This document shows positions 1-6,655 of a DNA stretch of 9,775 nt, piece by piece. Numbering within the stretch: position 1 is the stretch's first letter; the number at the start of each line of letters is the position of its first letter. The notes beneath the pieces were generated by a model. The model was given only the letters and a program-made list of their open reading frames with translations. It did no database searches and was not told the DNA's origin. The translations under genes were made by a program, and so were the position numbers. This stretch comes from DASRPD01 sp035646535 (lineage in GTDB: Bacteria; Actinomycetota; Acidimicrobiia; IMCC26256; JANYLB01), in the NCBI GenBank assembly GCA_035646535.1, contig DASRPD010000002.1, positions 1 through 9,775 on the forward strand, given 5' to 3'.

Positions 1-1349
1 GTGGTGAGGCCATCGAGGAAGCGACCCGCCGAGACCACGACGTCGGGCACGAGGAGCCGATCCCCCACGGGGATGCGGCCAACGGCGTCGGCGATGTCGG
101 CGCCCGTCAGCAGGCCCGTGACCGCGATGTTGCCACCGAAGAACCGGTTGATCACCGGCCGGACGGTCACGGGCACGCCCGCGTGCTCCCCCAGGGCCAC
201 CACGAGCGGCTCCAGCACCCGTGCGCCGTACTCACCGGTGAGGATCGAGACCGGTGCCCGTGCGGATGGGCCAGGATCCGGGCGACGACCGAGCGTGACG
301 GGAACGGCCTCGGCGGTCCGTACGCGGTAGCCGTCGGGACGGACACCATCGACCCAGGCGAAGAACCCGGCCCGGGTACCGACCGTCGGACCGCCGCGAC
401 CGGCAATCGCGTCGGCGACCTCCCGCTCGAACGTGGCCGCCATGCCGATGCCGTTCTCGTGCTGAGCAAAGCCCTCATAGGCATCCGGGTCGGGAAACGC
501 TCGCCCGGCCAGCAGGTAGTACTCGTCGGCGGCGAACACCGTCCGGCGTCCCAGCGCCGCTACGAAGCGGTCCTGCCAGCGGTCGACGGTGTCCAGCACG
601 GCGGCAGCCTCGGCAACGGTGTGTGACCGCATCTCCGGCTCGTGGCTGTGCGCGCTGACGCCCAACGGCACCACCCCGACGGTGGCCAGTCGCGGGAACC
701 GGTCGAGGACGCCGAGCAGGGTGTCGTCCAGCACGTCGGCGTCGTTGACACCGGGACACACCACGACCTGGCCGTGCACCTCGATACCTGCATCGAGCAG
801 CGCGCCCAGCCAACGCAGGCTGGTGGCACCGCGCCGGTTGCGCAACAGCTTCGTCCGCACGTCGGGATCGGTGGCGTGGATGCTCACGTACAGCGGGCCC
901 AACCGCTCGGTGACGACCCGCTCGAGGTCGGCCTCGGTGAAGCGGGTCAGGGTCGTGAAGTTCCCGTAGAGGAACGACAGGCGATAGTCGTCGTCCTTCA
1001 GGTAGAGGCTGCGACGCATCCCCTTGGGGAGCTGGTAGATGAAACAGAACGGGCAGTGGTTGTCACAGGTGCGGACCCGGTCGAACACCGCCGAGTCGAG
1101 CTCCAACCCGAGTGGCTCCCCGGCCCGCTTCTCCACCGTGCAGGCCCGTTCGAGCCCACCTCGACGGAGATCCAGCTCGACGGTCGCTTCGTCGGTCAGC
1201 ACCTGGTAGCGGATGACGTCACGGACCTGCTCGCCGTTCACGCTGATGATCTCGTCACCGACCGCGACCCCGGCCGCGGCGGCCGACGAATCGGGGGCGA
1301 CCGCGACGACTCGCGCCGCGGCGTCATGCGAAGTCATGAGCTCCAGCAT
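1..1349 (-). CDS. DUF512 family protein: PDZ, radical-SAM-like core, DUF512 (3' end cut by window)
   Basis: Function is unknown; the family is usually annotated as a radical SAM or Fe-S oxidoreductase protein with a PDZ domain. I read 449 codons without a stop down to the window edge. Residues ~10-60 form a PDZ-like domain (AVGDEIISVNG). A CX3CX2C cluster lies at residues 95-102 (CDNHCPFC), the spacing used by radical SAM enzymes to bind a 4Fe-4S cluster. It is followed by the family hallmarks DDYRLSFLYGNFTTLT and YVSIHAT, then by the DUF512 part (AADEYYLLAGR, INRFFGGNIAVTGLLTG). The last residues read (RFLDGLTT) resemble the usual C-terminus, so only about 20 residues should be missing. The start is either the ATG at 1349 or the in-frame ATG at 1337. 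Neither has a good spaced ribosome binding site, although GGAG lies 3 bases before 1337. The gene is divergent from ispH. Family assignment is confident; any reaction is not known. Confidence 0.93.
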   Translation of the reverse strand, partial: MLELMTSHDAAARVVAVAPDSSAAAAGVAVGDEIISVNGEQVRDVIRYQVLTDEATVELDLRRGGLERACTVEKRAGEPLGLELDSAVFDRVRTCDNHCPFCFIYQLPKGMRRSLYLKDDDYRLSFLYGNFTTLTRFTEADLERVVTERLGPLYVSIHATDPDVRTKLLRNRRGATSLRWLGALLDAGIEVHGQVVVCPGVNDADVLDDTLLGVLDRFPRLATVGVVPLGVSAHSHEPEMRSHTVAEAAAVLDTVDRWQDRFVAALGRRTVFAADEYYLLAGRAFPDPDAYEGFAQHENGIGMAATFEREVADAIAGRGGPTVGTRAGFFAWVDGVRPDGYRVRTAEAVPVTLGRRPDPGPSARAPVSILTGEYGARVLEPLVVALGEHAGVPVTVRPVINRFFGGNIAVTGLLTGADIADAVGRIPVGDRLLVPDVVVSAGRFLDGLT

Positions 1350-1413
1350 GGCGGATGGCGCCAACCGCCCCGGCGTCGGGGCCGGCAACGGTGCGCGAAT
1401 GCGCCACCAGCAT
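1324..1413 (-). CDS. Possible 29-residue upstream ORF overlapping the DUF512 gene start
   Basis: An ATG at 1413 is preceded by a perfect GGAGG (1425-1421) with 7-base spacing, the best ribosome binding site in this intergenic region. The frame runs 29 codons (begins MLVAHSRTVAGPDAG) to a TGA at 1326-1324. It ends 11 to 23 bases inside the DUF512 coding sequence, in a different frame. Third positions are mostly G/C in the first two thirds and less so near the end. I do not recognise the peptide. It may be a leader peptide that couples or limits translation of the DUF512 gene, whose own start has weak signals. It may also be a chance ORF in GC-rich DNA. Confidence 0.3.
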   Translation of the reverse strand: MLVAHSRTVAGPDAGAVGAIRHAGAHDFA

Positions 1414-1467
1414 CGCCCGACCTCCGAGCAAACGTCGGCCGCGTGGCGCGGGCCCGTCCGGCCAGTC

Positions 1468-1471
1468 AGGA
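1468..1471 (+). promoter_or_regulatory. Ribosome binding site of ispH (AGGA)
   Basis: AGGA lies 7 bases before the GTG at 1479. It supports that start over the in-frame GTG at 1443, which would add 12 residues (starting VARARPASQ) that do not belong to the IspH fold. The same bases form the candidate -10 element on the other strand. Confidence 0.55.
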
Positions 1472-1473
1472 TA
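1468..1473 (-). promoter_or_regulatory. Candidate -10 element (TATCCT) for the DUF512 gene
   Basis: On the minus strand, TATCCT matches the actinobacterial -10 pattern TANNNT. It would start transcription near 1461, about 47 bases before the upstream ORF. No clear -35 element is visible; that position would fall inside the start of ispH. A six-base match is weak evidence. Confidence 0.3.
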
Positions 1474-1478
1474 GAGCC

Positions 1479-2534
1479 GTGGTCGAGAAGGTCCTGCTGG
1501 CCGAACCCCGCGGCTTCTGCGCCGGGGTCGAGATGGCGATCAAGGCATTGACCTGGATGGTGCAGCTCTTCGAGCCCCCCGTGTACTGCTACCACGAGAT
1601 CGTGCACAACCGGCTCGTGGTCGAGCGCTTCACCGATCTCGGCGTCGTGTTCGTCGACAACGTCGACGACGTTCCGCCCGGGGCACCCTTGATGTTGTCA
1701 GCCCACGGATCGGCCCCCGAGGTCGTCGCCGCGGCGCGCGAGGGCGGCCACTTCGTCGTGGATGCGGTCTGTCCGCTCGTGACCAAGGTGCACCACGAGG
1801 CAAGGACCCGCGCCGGGCGCGGCTACACGATCCTCTACGTCGGCCACGCCGGCCATGACGAGGCCGAGGGCCTGCTCGCGGAGGCACCCGAGGCGATCAA
1901 GCTCGTCGACGGTGACGACGGGCTCGAAGCCGCCGCGTCGCAGGTCGCCGATCCGCAGCGCGTCGCGCTGCTCGCCCAGACGACGCTCGCGTTGCACGAC
2001 TGGCAGGGGGTCATGGAGGAGGCCCGGGAGCAATTCCCCGAGCTGTGGACCGCGTCGCGCAACGACTTGTGCTTCGCCACGACCAATCGCCAGGCTGCGT
2101 TGAGCGCGATCGCGGATCGCTCCGATGCGGTTGTCGTGATCGGGAGCGCGAACTCCTCCAACACGCTCGCCTTGGCCAATGTGGCCCGCACCGCCGGCTG
2201 TCCGGTCGTCATGCGCGTCGATGGCCCCGAGGATCTCGACCTCGCCGCCCTGGCCGACGCCCGCACCGTGGGCGTCACCGCGGGGGCCAGCGCGCCGGAG
2301 AATCTCGTCCAGGCCGTGGTCGATGCTCTGGGCCCGACCCGCGGCGTCGAACACGTGCGGGTGACCGAGGAGAGTGAGTATTTCCCGCCACCGCGGGAGC
2401 TGCGCGAGCTCGTCCCGTCACTCGATGCGCTCGTTGCGCTCTGCCTCGGAGGGGATCCGACCGCACCGCGGGGCCGGGACGGTCCGTTCAGCGCCGATCG
2501 CGCGGTTGCCGCGTCCGACGCGCTCGGCGAGTAG
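1479..2534 (+). CDS. ispH: 4-hydroxy-3-methylbut-2-enyl diphosphate reductase (IspH)
   Basis: Catalyses the last step of the MEP pathway: reduction of HMBPP to IPP and DMAPP, using a 4Fe-4S cluster in the cytoplasm. From the GTG at 1479 the protein has 351 residues. The three cluster cysteines are visible: C14 (PRGFCAGV), C98 (DAVCPLVTKVH) and C198 (DLCFATTNRQ). Substrate-binding residues correspond to the E. coli set with a shift of two: H43 (HEIVHN), H76 (SAHGS), H126 and catalytic E128 (GHAGHDE), T169 (AQTTL), S226-S227-N228 (SANSSN) and S271 (GASAPE). After the usual ending (YFPPPRELR, residues ~301-309) there is a tail of about 42 residues rich in Asp, Ala and Arg, longer than in E. coli (316 residues in total). 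The gene stands alone on the plus strand, divergent from the DUF512 gene and convergent with plsC. Confidence 0.97.
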   Translation: MVEKVLLAEPRGFCAGVEMAIKALTWMVQLFEPPVYCYHEIVHNRLVVERFTDLGVVFVDNVDDVPPGAPLMLSAHGSAPEVVAAAREGGHFVVDAVCPLVTKVHHEARTRAGRGYTILYVGHAGHDEAEGLLAEAPEAIKLVDGDDGLEAAASQVADPQRVALLAQTTLALHDWQGVMEEAREQFPELWTASRNDLCFATTNRQAALSAIADRSDAVVVIGSANSSNTLALANVARTAGCPVVMRVDGPEDLDLAALADARTVGVTAGASAPENLVQAVVDALGPTRGVEHVRVTEESEYFPPPRELRELVPSLDALVALCLGGDPTAPRGRDGPFSADRAVAASDALGE

Positions 2535-2575
2535 CACCGACCGGTCCGCCAAGCTGGGTGTCGACACGCGCGGAG

Positions 2576-2595
2576 GGCGCCGTACGGACGGCGTC
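2576..2595. terminator. Candidate bidirectional hairpin between ispH and plsC
   Basis: The 81-base gap between the two convergent stops holds an 8-bp stem (including one G-U pair) with an ACGG loop: GGCGCCGT at 2576-2583 pairs with ACGGCGTC at 2588-2595. The core of 6 bp is also stable when read from the other strand. No T-run follows on either side, so it is not a classical intrinsic terminator, but U-less hairpins are common in GC-rich actinobacteria. A separate 10-bp palindrome, GTGTCGACAC, lies at 2558-2567. Position between convergent genes is the main support. Confidence 0.4.
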
Positions 2596-2615
2596 GATCA
2601 CCCCGGCACCCCCGC

Positions 2616-3242
2616 CTAGGCAACGAGCGCGCTCGCCTCGTCGAACAGGCGCTGGAGCTCGGTGGTGAGCTCGGCGGTGAGCCGCTTCACCTCGTCTCGG
2701 TTCGCGACACCCCCCGACGTGCGCGGATGCATCGGTGGGCCGACGACCACCGCGATCCGCTTGAGTCGCGGGATGGCGTGGCCGCGCGACAGGATCTCCT
2801 CGGTGCCGGCGATGCCGATCGGCACGAGCGGCACGCCTCGCTTCACTGCCAGGTACGCAGCCCCCTGGTGGACGTCGTCGATGCGGGCACCGGTCCGTCG
2901 GGTGCCCTCGGGAAAGACGACCACCGGCTCGCCGCCGTCGAGCACGTCGAGCGCGGCCTTGACCGCGCCGGTTCCCGCACCTCGATCGACGGGAAAGCCG
3001 CCGAGCGCGGTGAGGAGCCAGGAGGAGAACGAGTTGGCCCACAGCTCCTTCTTGCCCATGAACCGAACCCGCTCGCGGGTCACCGACGCCGACACGAAGG
3101 TGTCGATGATGGACCGGTGCGTGGGTGCGAGCACGTACGGGCCGCGGCTCGGAACCAGCTCACGGCCGTGGACCTCGAGTCGGAAGAGGACGTAGCAGCC
3201 ACCGACGATCACGAAGCGAGCGAATTGGTAGAACGCCTTCAC
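2616..3242 (-). CDS. plsC: 1-acyl-sn-glycerol-3-phosphate acyltransferase (PlsC family)
   Basis: Probably acylates lysophosphatidic acid to phosphatidic acid at the inner face of the membrane. The 208-residue protein has an N-terminal hydrophobic segment (residues ~8-20, FARFVIVGGCYVLF) that may associate with the membrane. It has the catalytic HX4D box (H42-D47, THRSIID), the glycine-proline block LGGFPVDR at 80-87, and the FPEGTR phosphate-binding motif at 110-115, followed by GVPLVPIGIAG. This is the full domain and a normal length for a minimal PlsC. Start is GTG at 3242, overlapping the cmk stop as GTGA, with AAGGGA (3253-3248) 5 bases upstream. It is the last gene of the eight-gene run. 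Acyltransferases of this family also act on other lysophospholipids, so the exact acceptor is inferred. Confidence 0.92.
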   Translation of the reverse strand: MKAFYQFARFVIVGGCYVLFRLEVHGRELVPSRGPYVLAPTHRSIIDTFVSASVTRERVRFMGKKELWANSFSSWLLTALGGFPVDRGAGTGAVKAALDVLDGGEPVVVFPEGTRRTGARIDDVHQGAAYLAVKRGVPLVPIGIAGTEEILSRGHAIPRLKRIAVVVGPPMHPRTSGGVANRDEVKRLTAELTTELQRLFDEASALVA

Positions 3243-3901
3243 GAACGTCCCTTCATCATCGCCCGATACCGGCTCACGATCTCTTCGGTGATGTCGGCCA
3301 CCGACCGATCGGTCGTGTTGATCATCATCGCGTCGTCGGCCGCCCGCAACGGTGATGTCTCACGCTCGGAGTCCAGTCGGTCCCGCCGGGTCATCGCGGC
3401 CTCGACGTCGGCCACGGCCGTCGGTCGCGCCGCCACCCGTTCGTCGCGCTCTCGCCGGCGGGCTCGCTCCTCGCCGCTGGCGTCGAGGTAGGCCTTCACG
3501 ATCGCGTCCGGGAAGACAACGGTGCCGATGTCGCGGCCCTCCACGACTCCCCCACCGCGTTCGTCCACCCAACGTCGTTGACGGGCCACGAGCTCGCGGC
3601 GGACCTGGGGGTGCGCCGACACGGTGGAGACGGCCGCGGTGACGTCGGGCCCTCGGATCGGCACGCTCACGTCGCGCCCGTCGAGCAACACGTCCGCACT
3701 GATCCGGAGATCGAGGGAGTGCGCGAGCGTCGCGACTGCGGCGGCGTCGGTGGGTTCGATGCCGGCCTCGAGCGCGGCGAGGGTCACGGTCCGATACATG
3801 GCGCCGGTGTCGAGCACCTCGAGGCCGAGCTCGGCGGCGACCGCGCGCGCCACGGTCGACTTCCCCGACCCCGAGGGCCCGTCGATCGCGATGACCGTCA
3901 C
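3239..3901 (-). CDS. cmk: Cytidylate kinase (CMP/dCMP kinase)
   Basis: Transfers phosphate from ATP to CMP and dCMP in the cytoplasm, supplying CDP for RNA, DNA and phospholipid precursors. The 220-residue length is typical for the short bacterial form. Visible features: P-loop GPSGSGKST at residues 8-16, the NMP-binding stretch DTGAMYRTVTLAAL (31-44), VVEGRDIGTVVFPDA (119-133), and the Arg-rich lid region ARRRERDERVAARP (147-160). The C-terminal motif RDRLDSERETSPLRAADDA (173-191) is also typical of Cmk. Start is GTG at 3901, overlapping the aroA stop as GTGA, with AGGGAG (3911-3906) 4 bases upstream. The stop overlaps the plsC GTG in the same way. cmk near scpAB-rluB is a common actinobacterial arrangement. 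Confidence 0.97.
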   Translation of the reverse strand: MTVIAIDGPSGSGKSTVARAVAAELGLEVLDTGAMYRTVTLAALEAGIEPTDAAAVATLAHSLDLRISADVLLDGRDVSVPIRGPDVTAAVSTVSAHPQVRRELVARQRRWVDERGGGVVEGRDIGTVVFPDAIVKAYLDASGEERARRRERDERVAARPTAVADVEAAMTRRDRLDSERETSPLRAADDAMMINTTDRSVADITEEIVSRYRAMMKGRS

Positions 3902-5190
3902 CGTTCTCCCTGCAGCCGCGCCAGATCCTGAGCGAAGTCCGGGTACGACACCGAGACGACGTCCCAGTCACCCACGGTCGAGGTCCCGGTCGCAGCGGCG
4001 GCCGCGATCGCCGCCGTCATGGCGATGCGGTGGTCGCCGTGACTGTCGAACCGGCCGGCCGATGGTCGACCGCCTCGCACCACCAGTCCATCCGCCTGGG
4101 TCTCGGCGCCGACCCCGAGGCCACCGAGCAGCTCCCCGACGGTCGCGATGCGGTCGCTCTCCTTCACCGCGAGCTCGCGAGCGTCGCTGATCGTCGTGAT
4201 CCCCTCGGCGAACGCAGCCGCCACCGCGAGCACGGGCAGCTCGTCGACGATGGCCTCCCGGCTCACGATCTCGGTGCCGTGCAGCGGAGCGGCTTCAACC
4301 GCGATGTCACCGACCGGCTCGCCGAGACGTTCGCCCCGTGGCGTCGTCGTGATGGACGCGCCCATCGCCCGCAGGACGTCCAGGTACGCGATGCGCCCCG
4401 GGTTGAGCGCGACACCCTCGATGACGATCGATGAACCCAACACCACCGTTGCCGCCACGACGAAGAATGCCGCCGATGACGGATCCCCCGGAATCTCGAG
4501 CTCGAAGCTCGAGATGGCACCGGCCCGGACGCGCAGCGTCGTCGAGTCGACGCGCTCGACCGGCCCGCCGAGGGCGTCGAGCATCCGCTCGGTGTGGTCA
4601 CGGCTCGGCGCGGGCTCGACGATCTCGGTGACGCCCCCGGCCTGGAGACCGGCGAGGGTGAGCGCGGTCTTGACCTGTCCGCTCGCGACAGCCAGCTCGA
4701 CCCGGGTGCCGATGAGCCGGCCGCCGCGCACGGTCAGCGGCGCCCGTGTCCCACCGTCGGAGCCACTGATGTCGGCGCCGAGTGCGCGCAGCGGCTCGAT
4801 GACTCGTGCCATGGGCCGGGACCGCAGTGACGAGTCACCGTCGAGCACTCCGGCAAACGGTCGGCCCGCGAGCAGGCCGGCGAAGAAGCGCATCGTGGTG
4901 CCCGAGTTGCCGCACTCGATGACCGTGCCCGGCGCGATGAGGCCGTTTAAGCCGCGCCCGTCGACCACGACAACGTCATGCGAGTCGGAGTCGGTGACGG
5001 CCACGCCGAGGGCACCCAGCGCCGAGCGGGTGCGGGCGACGTCGGCGCCCGGGGCCAGTCCCGACAGCTCGCTGCGGCCGTCGGCCAATGCGGCGAGCAC
5101 GAGCGCGCGATGCGAGATGCCCTTGCATCCCGGCATCCGGATCCGACCGCGCAGGGGCCGGCCTCCGATGATCTCGTGGGACCCGCTCAC
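3898..5190 (-). CDS. aroA: 3-phosphoshikimate 1-carboxyvinyltransferase (EPSP synthase)
   Basis: Joins shikimate-3-phosphate and phosphoenolpyruvate to EPSP, the sixth shikimate step. The protein has 430 residues, normal for the two-domain fold. Landmarks: PGCKGISHRAL (20-30, holding K23 and R28), ECGNSGTTMR (92-101), RSRPM (123-127), SGQVKTALTLAGL (170-182), VDELPVLA (315-322, catalytic-region D316), VKESDR (342-347), HGDHRIAM (384-391) and SVSYPDF (413-419). The N-terminal loop is PGCKG where most family members read PGSKS or PGDKS, so a substrate-contacting serine (S23 in E. coli) is glycine here. The remaining key residues are intact, so I expect an active enzyme. Start is GTG at 5190, overlapping the tyrA stop as GTGA. 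It sits next to tyrA and aroH, which use the pathway's product chorismate. MurA is excluded by the shikimate-type motifs and context. Confidence 0.95.
   Translation of the reverse strand: MSGSHEIIGGRPLRGRIRMPGCKGISHRALVLAALADGRSELSGLAPGADVARTRSALGALGVAVTDSDSHDVVVVDGRGLNGLIAPGTVIECGNSGTTMRFFAGLLAGRPFAGVLDGDSSLRSRPMARVIEPLRALGADISGSDGGTRAPLTVRGGRLIGTRVELAVASGQVKTALTLAGLQAGGVTEIVEPAPSRDHTERMLDALGGPVERVDSTTLRVRAGAISSFELEIPGDPSSAAFFVVAATVVLGSSIVIEGVALNPGRIAYLDVLRAMGASITTTPRGERLGEPVGDIAVEAAPLHGTEIVSREAIVDELPVLAVAAAFAEGITTISDARELAVKESDRIATVGELLGGLGVGAETQADGLVVRGGRPSAGRFDSHGDHRIAMTAAIAAAAATGTSTVGDWDVVSVSYPDFAQDLARLQGER
4493..4515. repeat. Perfect 10-bp inverted repeat inside aroA
   Basis: ATCTCGAGCT at 4493-4502 and its exact reverse complement AGCTCGAGAT at 4506-4515 are separated by three bases. 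In the aroA mRNA this would be a stable hairpin. It encodes ISSFELEI around residues 226-233, and ordinary codons for Ser, Glu and Leu could produce it by chance. Confidence 0.6.
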
Positions 5191-6278
5191 GGCAGCTCGC
5201 GCGTGGACGGGTGGTAGCCGGCCTCGTCCAGGGCGGCCTCCAACTCGGAGACGCCCGCCTCGGCGACCACCATGACCACCACTCCCTCGCGTCCTTCCAT
5301 CGAGTGGGCGATCTCGAGATCGGCGATGTTCACGCCGAGTCGTCCGGCCAGAGTCGTCATCTCCGCGAGCACGCCCGGGCGGTCCGGTACGGGGACGCGC
5401 AGCTCTACGAGTCGCGTGCCGGCGTCGGCGGTCCCGACGGGGAGGCTGCGCCGCGCCGCGCGCCCCCGTTCGAGCAACGCCAGGAGCCCGTCGCGGTCTT
5501 GATCGGCGACGAGGGTGCGGGCCGAGTCCAATGCCTCCCGGTACCGGTCGAGTGCGTCGATGATGGCGTCACGGTTGGCGACACAGATGTCGGGCCAGAT
5601 GTCCGGCCGGCCGCCTGCGATCCGGGTCATGTCGCGAAAGCCCCCGGCCGCGAGGCGCAGGAGCAGCGTCGGCTCGTCACCGCGACCCGCGACGACGTCC
5701 ATGAGGGCGCTGGCCGCGAGCTGGGGGACGTGACTCACGACCGCGGCGAGCTCGTCGTGTTGGGACGGTCCGACCGCAACGATCTCCGCACCGGTGCGGG
5801 CCACGAGTGATCGCACGGCCGCGAACGCGGCCGGGTCGGTGGTCTCGGTGGGTGTGAGCACCCAGGTCGCGCCGATGAACAGATCCGCATCGGCGCCGTC
5901 GAGGTCGTCCAGCTCCGAGCCCGCCATCGGGTGGCCGCCCACGAAGCGAGGCGCGAGGGCAGGCTCGGACGCCTCGACCGCGGCCAGGATCGGCGCCTTG
6001 ACCGATCCGACGTCGGTGACAGCCGGCGCCCCCAGCTCGAGCGCGGCGATGACGAGGTCGCTCACCGTGGAGACGGGAACTGCGATGACCACCACGTCGG
6101 CGCCGGCGACCGCATCGGCGAGTTTGGGGGCGACCTCAGCCACGGCCCCCCGGTCCAGGGCGCGTGCGGCGCGCTGGGAATCGCGGTCGAAACCCACGAC
6201 CTCGATTCCGGCCCGTCCCAGGGCGAGGCCCAGTGAGCCTCCGATGAGGCCGGTCCCGACGATGGCTACCCGCGACAT
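5187..6278 (-). CDS. tyrA: Prephenate dehydrogenase with C-terminal ACT domain
   Basis: Oxidatively decarboxylates prephenate to 4-hydroxyphenylpyruvate, the tyrosine precursor. The protein has 363 residues. The N-terminal Rossmann domain begins VAIVGTGLIGGSLG (4-17, the GXGXXG loop); the second strand ends in an acidic residue (VVGFDRD, D31), which favours NAD over NADP. VTDVGSVK (87-94) and GGHPMAGSE (114-122) are TyrA hallmarks, and SHVPQ (182-186) carries the active-site-region histidine. Residues ~288-360 form an ACT domain (VELRVPVPDRPGVLAEMTTLAG), which in this family usually serves tyrosine feedback. It has no fused chorismate mutase; that activity comes from AroH, whose stop lies 3 bases upstream. 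Start is ATG at 6278 with only a weak upstream GAG. An arogenate-specific version cannot be excluded from sequence. Confidence 0.95.
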   Translation of the reverse strand: MSRVAIVGTGLIGGSLGLALGRAGIEVVGFDRDSQRAARALDRGAVAEVAPKLADAVAGADVVVIAVPVSTVSDLVIAALELGAPAVTDVGSVKAPILAAVEASEPALAPRFVGGHPMAGSELDDLDGADADLFIGATWVLTPTETTDPAAFAAVRSLVARTGAEIVAVGPSQHDELAAVVSHVPQLAASALMDVVAGRGDEPTLLLRLAAGGFRDMTRIAGGRPDIWPDICVANRDAIIDALDRYREALDSARTLVADQDRDGLLALLERGRAARRSLPVGTADAGTRLVELRVPVPDRPGVLAEMTTLAGRLGVNIADLEIAHSMEGREGVVVMVVAEAGVSELEAALDEAGYHPSTRELP

Positions 6279-6281
6279 CGG

Positions 6282-6644
6282 CTACTCGGGGAGATCGTCG
6301 CGCAGCACCCGTGCGCCTTCGAGGTACACGTGGCGGAGCTCGTCACGAGGTGTGTCGGTGTAGAGGTGCATCAAGACCCGAATCGCCATCGGCAGACTCC
6401 CGTCGATCTGCAACTCCTGCGCGCAGATGAGGGGGATGTCACCGAAGCCGATCGCCCTGACCGACGTCGCCGGGAACTGGGAGTGCAGGTCGGGAGTGGC
6501 GTTGAAGAACACGCTGACAATGTTGTCGTGGTCGACCCCGTTGCGGTCCACCATTTCCTGAACGAGCGCTTGTGTCTTCCGGTCGATCTCGTCCTTGGTG
6601 TCGGCGTCGACGGTTGTCGCGCCGCGCAGCGCCAGCATTCTCAC
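6282..6644 (-). CDS. aroH: Chorismate mutase, AroH (pseudo-barrel) type
   Basis: Rearranges chorismate to prephenate, the branch point for Tyr and Phe. At 120 residues it is the full length of the Bacillus subtilis trimeric AroH class, unrelated to the helical AroQ type. The active-site set of that enzyme can be placed: R7 (LRGATTV), F57 (ATPDLHSQFPA), R63, C74 and E77 (ICAQE), R89 (AIRVLMH), Y107 (RHVYLEGA) and R115 (VLRDDL). Those after residue 63 are shifted by one because of a one-residue gap. Start is GTG at 6644 or the ATG two codons later (6638); neither has a clear ribosome binding site. The gene lies 11 bases after rluB and 3 bases before tyrA, whose substrate it makes. Confidence 0.96.
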   Translation of the reverse strand: MRMLALRGATTVDADTKDEIDRKTQALVQEMVDRNGVDHDNIVSVFFNATPDLHSQFPATSVRAIGFGDIPLICAQELQIDGSLPMAIRVLMHLYTDTPRDELRHVYLEGARVLRDDLPE

Positions 6645-6655
6645 GGGCTCGGAGA

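Noticed and set aside
642..1478. Long in-frame N-terminal extension of ispH
   Set aside because: The frame is open back to 642 but is antisense to the well-supported DUF512 gene. IspH family proteins begin near EKVLLAEPRGFCAGV, and AGGA precedes the GTG at 1479.
1650..1670. GTCGAC direct repeats in ispH
   Set aside because: They encode VDNVDD with normal codons and have no further copies or regular spacing, so they are coding coincidence.
1835..2623. 262-codon minus-strand frame opposite ispH
   Set aside because: No domain features, and ispH on the plus strand has all catalytic residues in one continuous frame.
5001..5133. AroA as a glyphosate-resistant (CP4-like) enzyme
   Set aside because: The loop reads GNSGTT, keeping the glycine equivalent to E. 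coli G96, so the CP4 alanine change is absent. Sensitivity cannot be predicted from this alone.
4148..5275. 375-codon open frame on the plus strand across aroA and into tyrA
   Set aside because: It is a shadow frame: Ser/Arg/Pro/Thr-rich with no recognisable domain, opposite two clear enzyme genes. Long antisense frames are expected in DNA this GC-rich.
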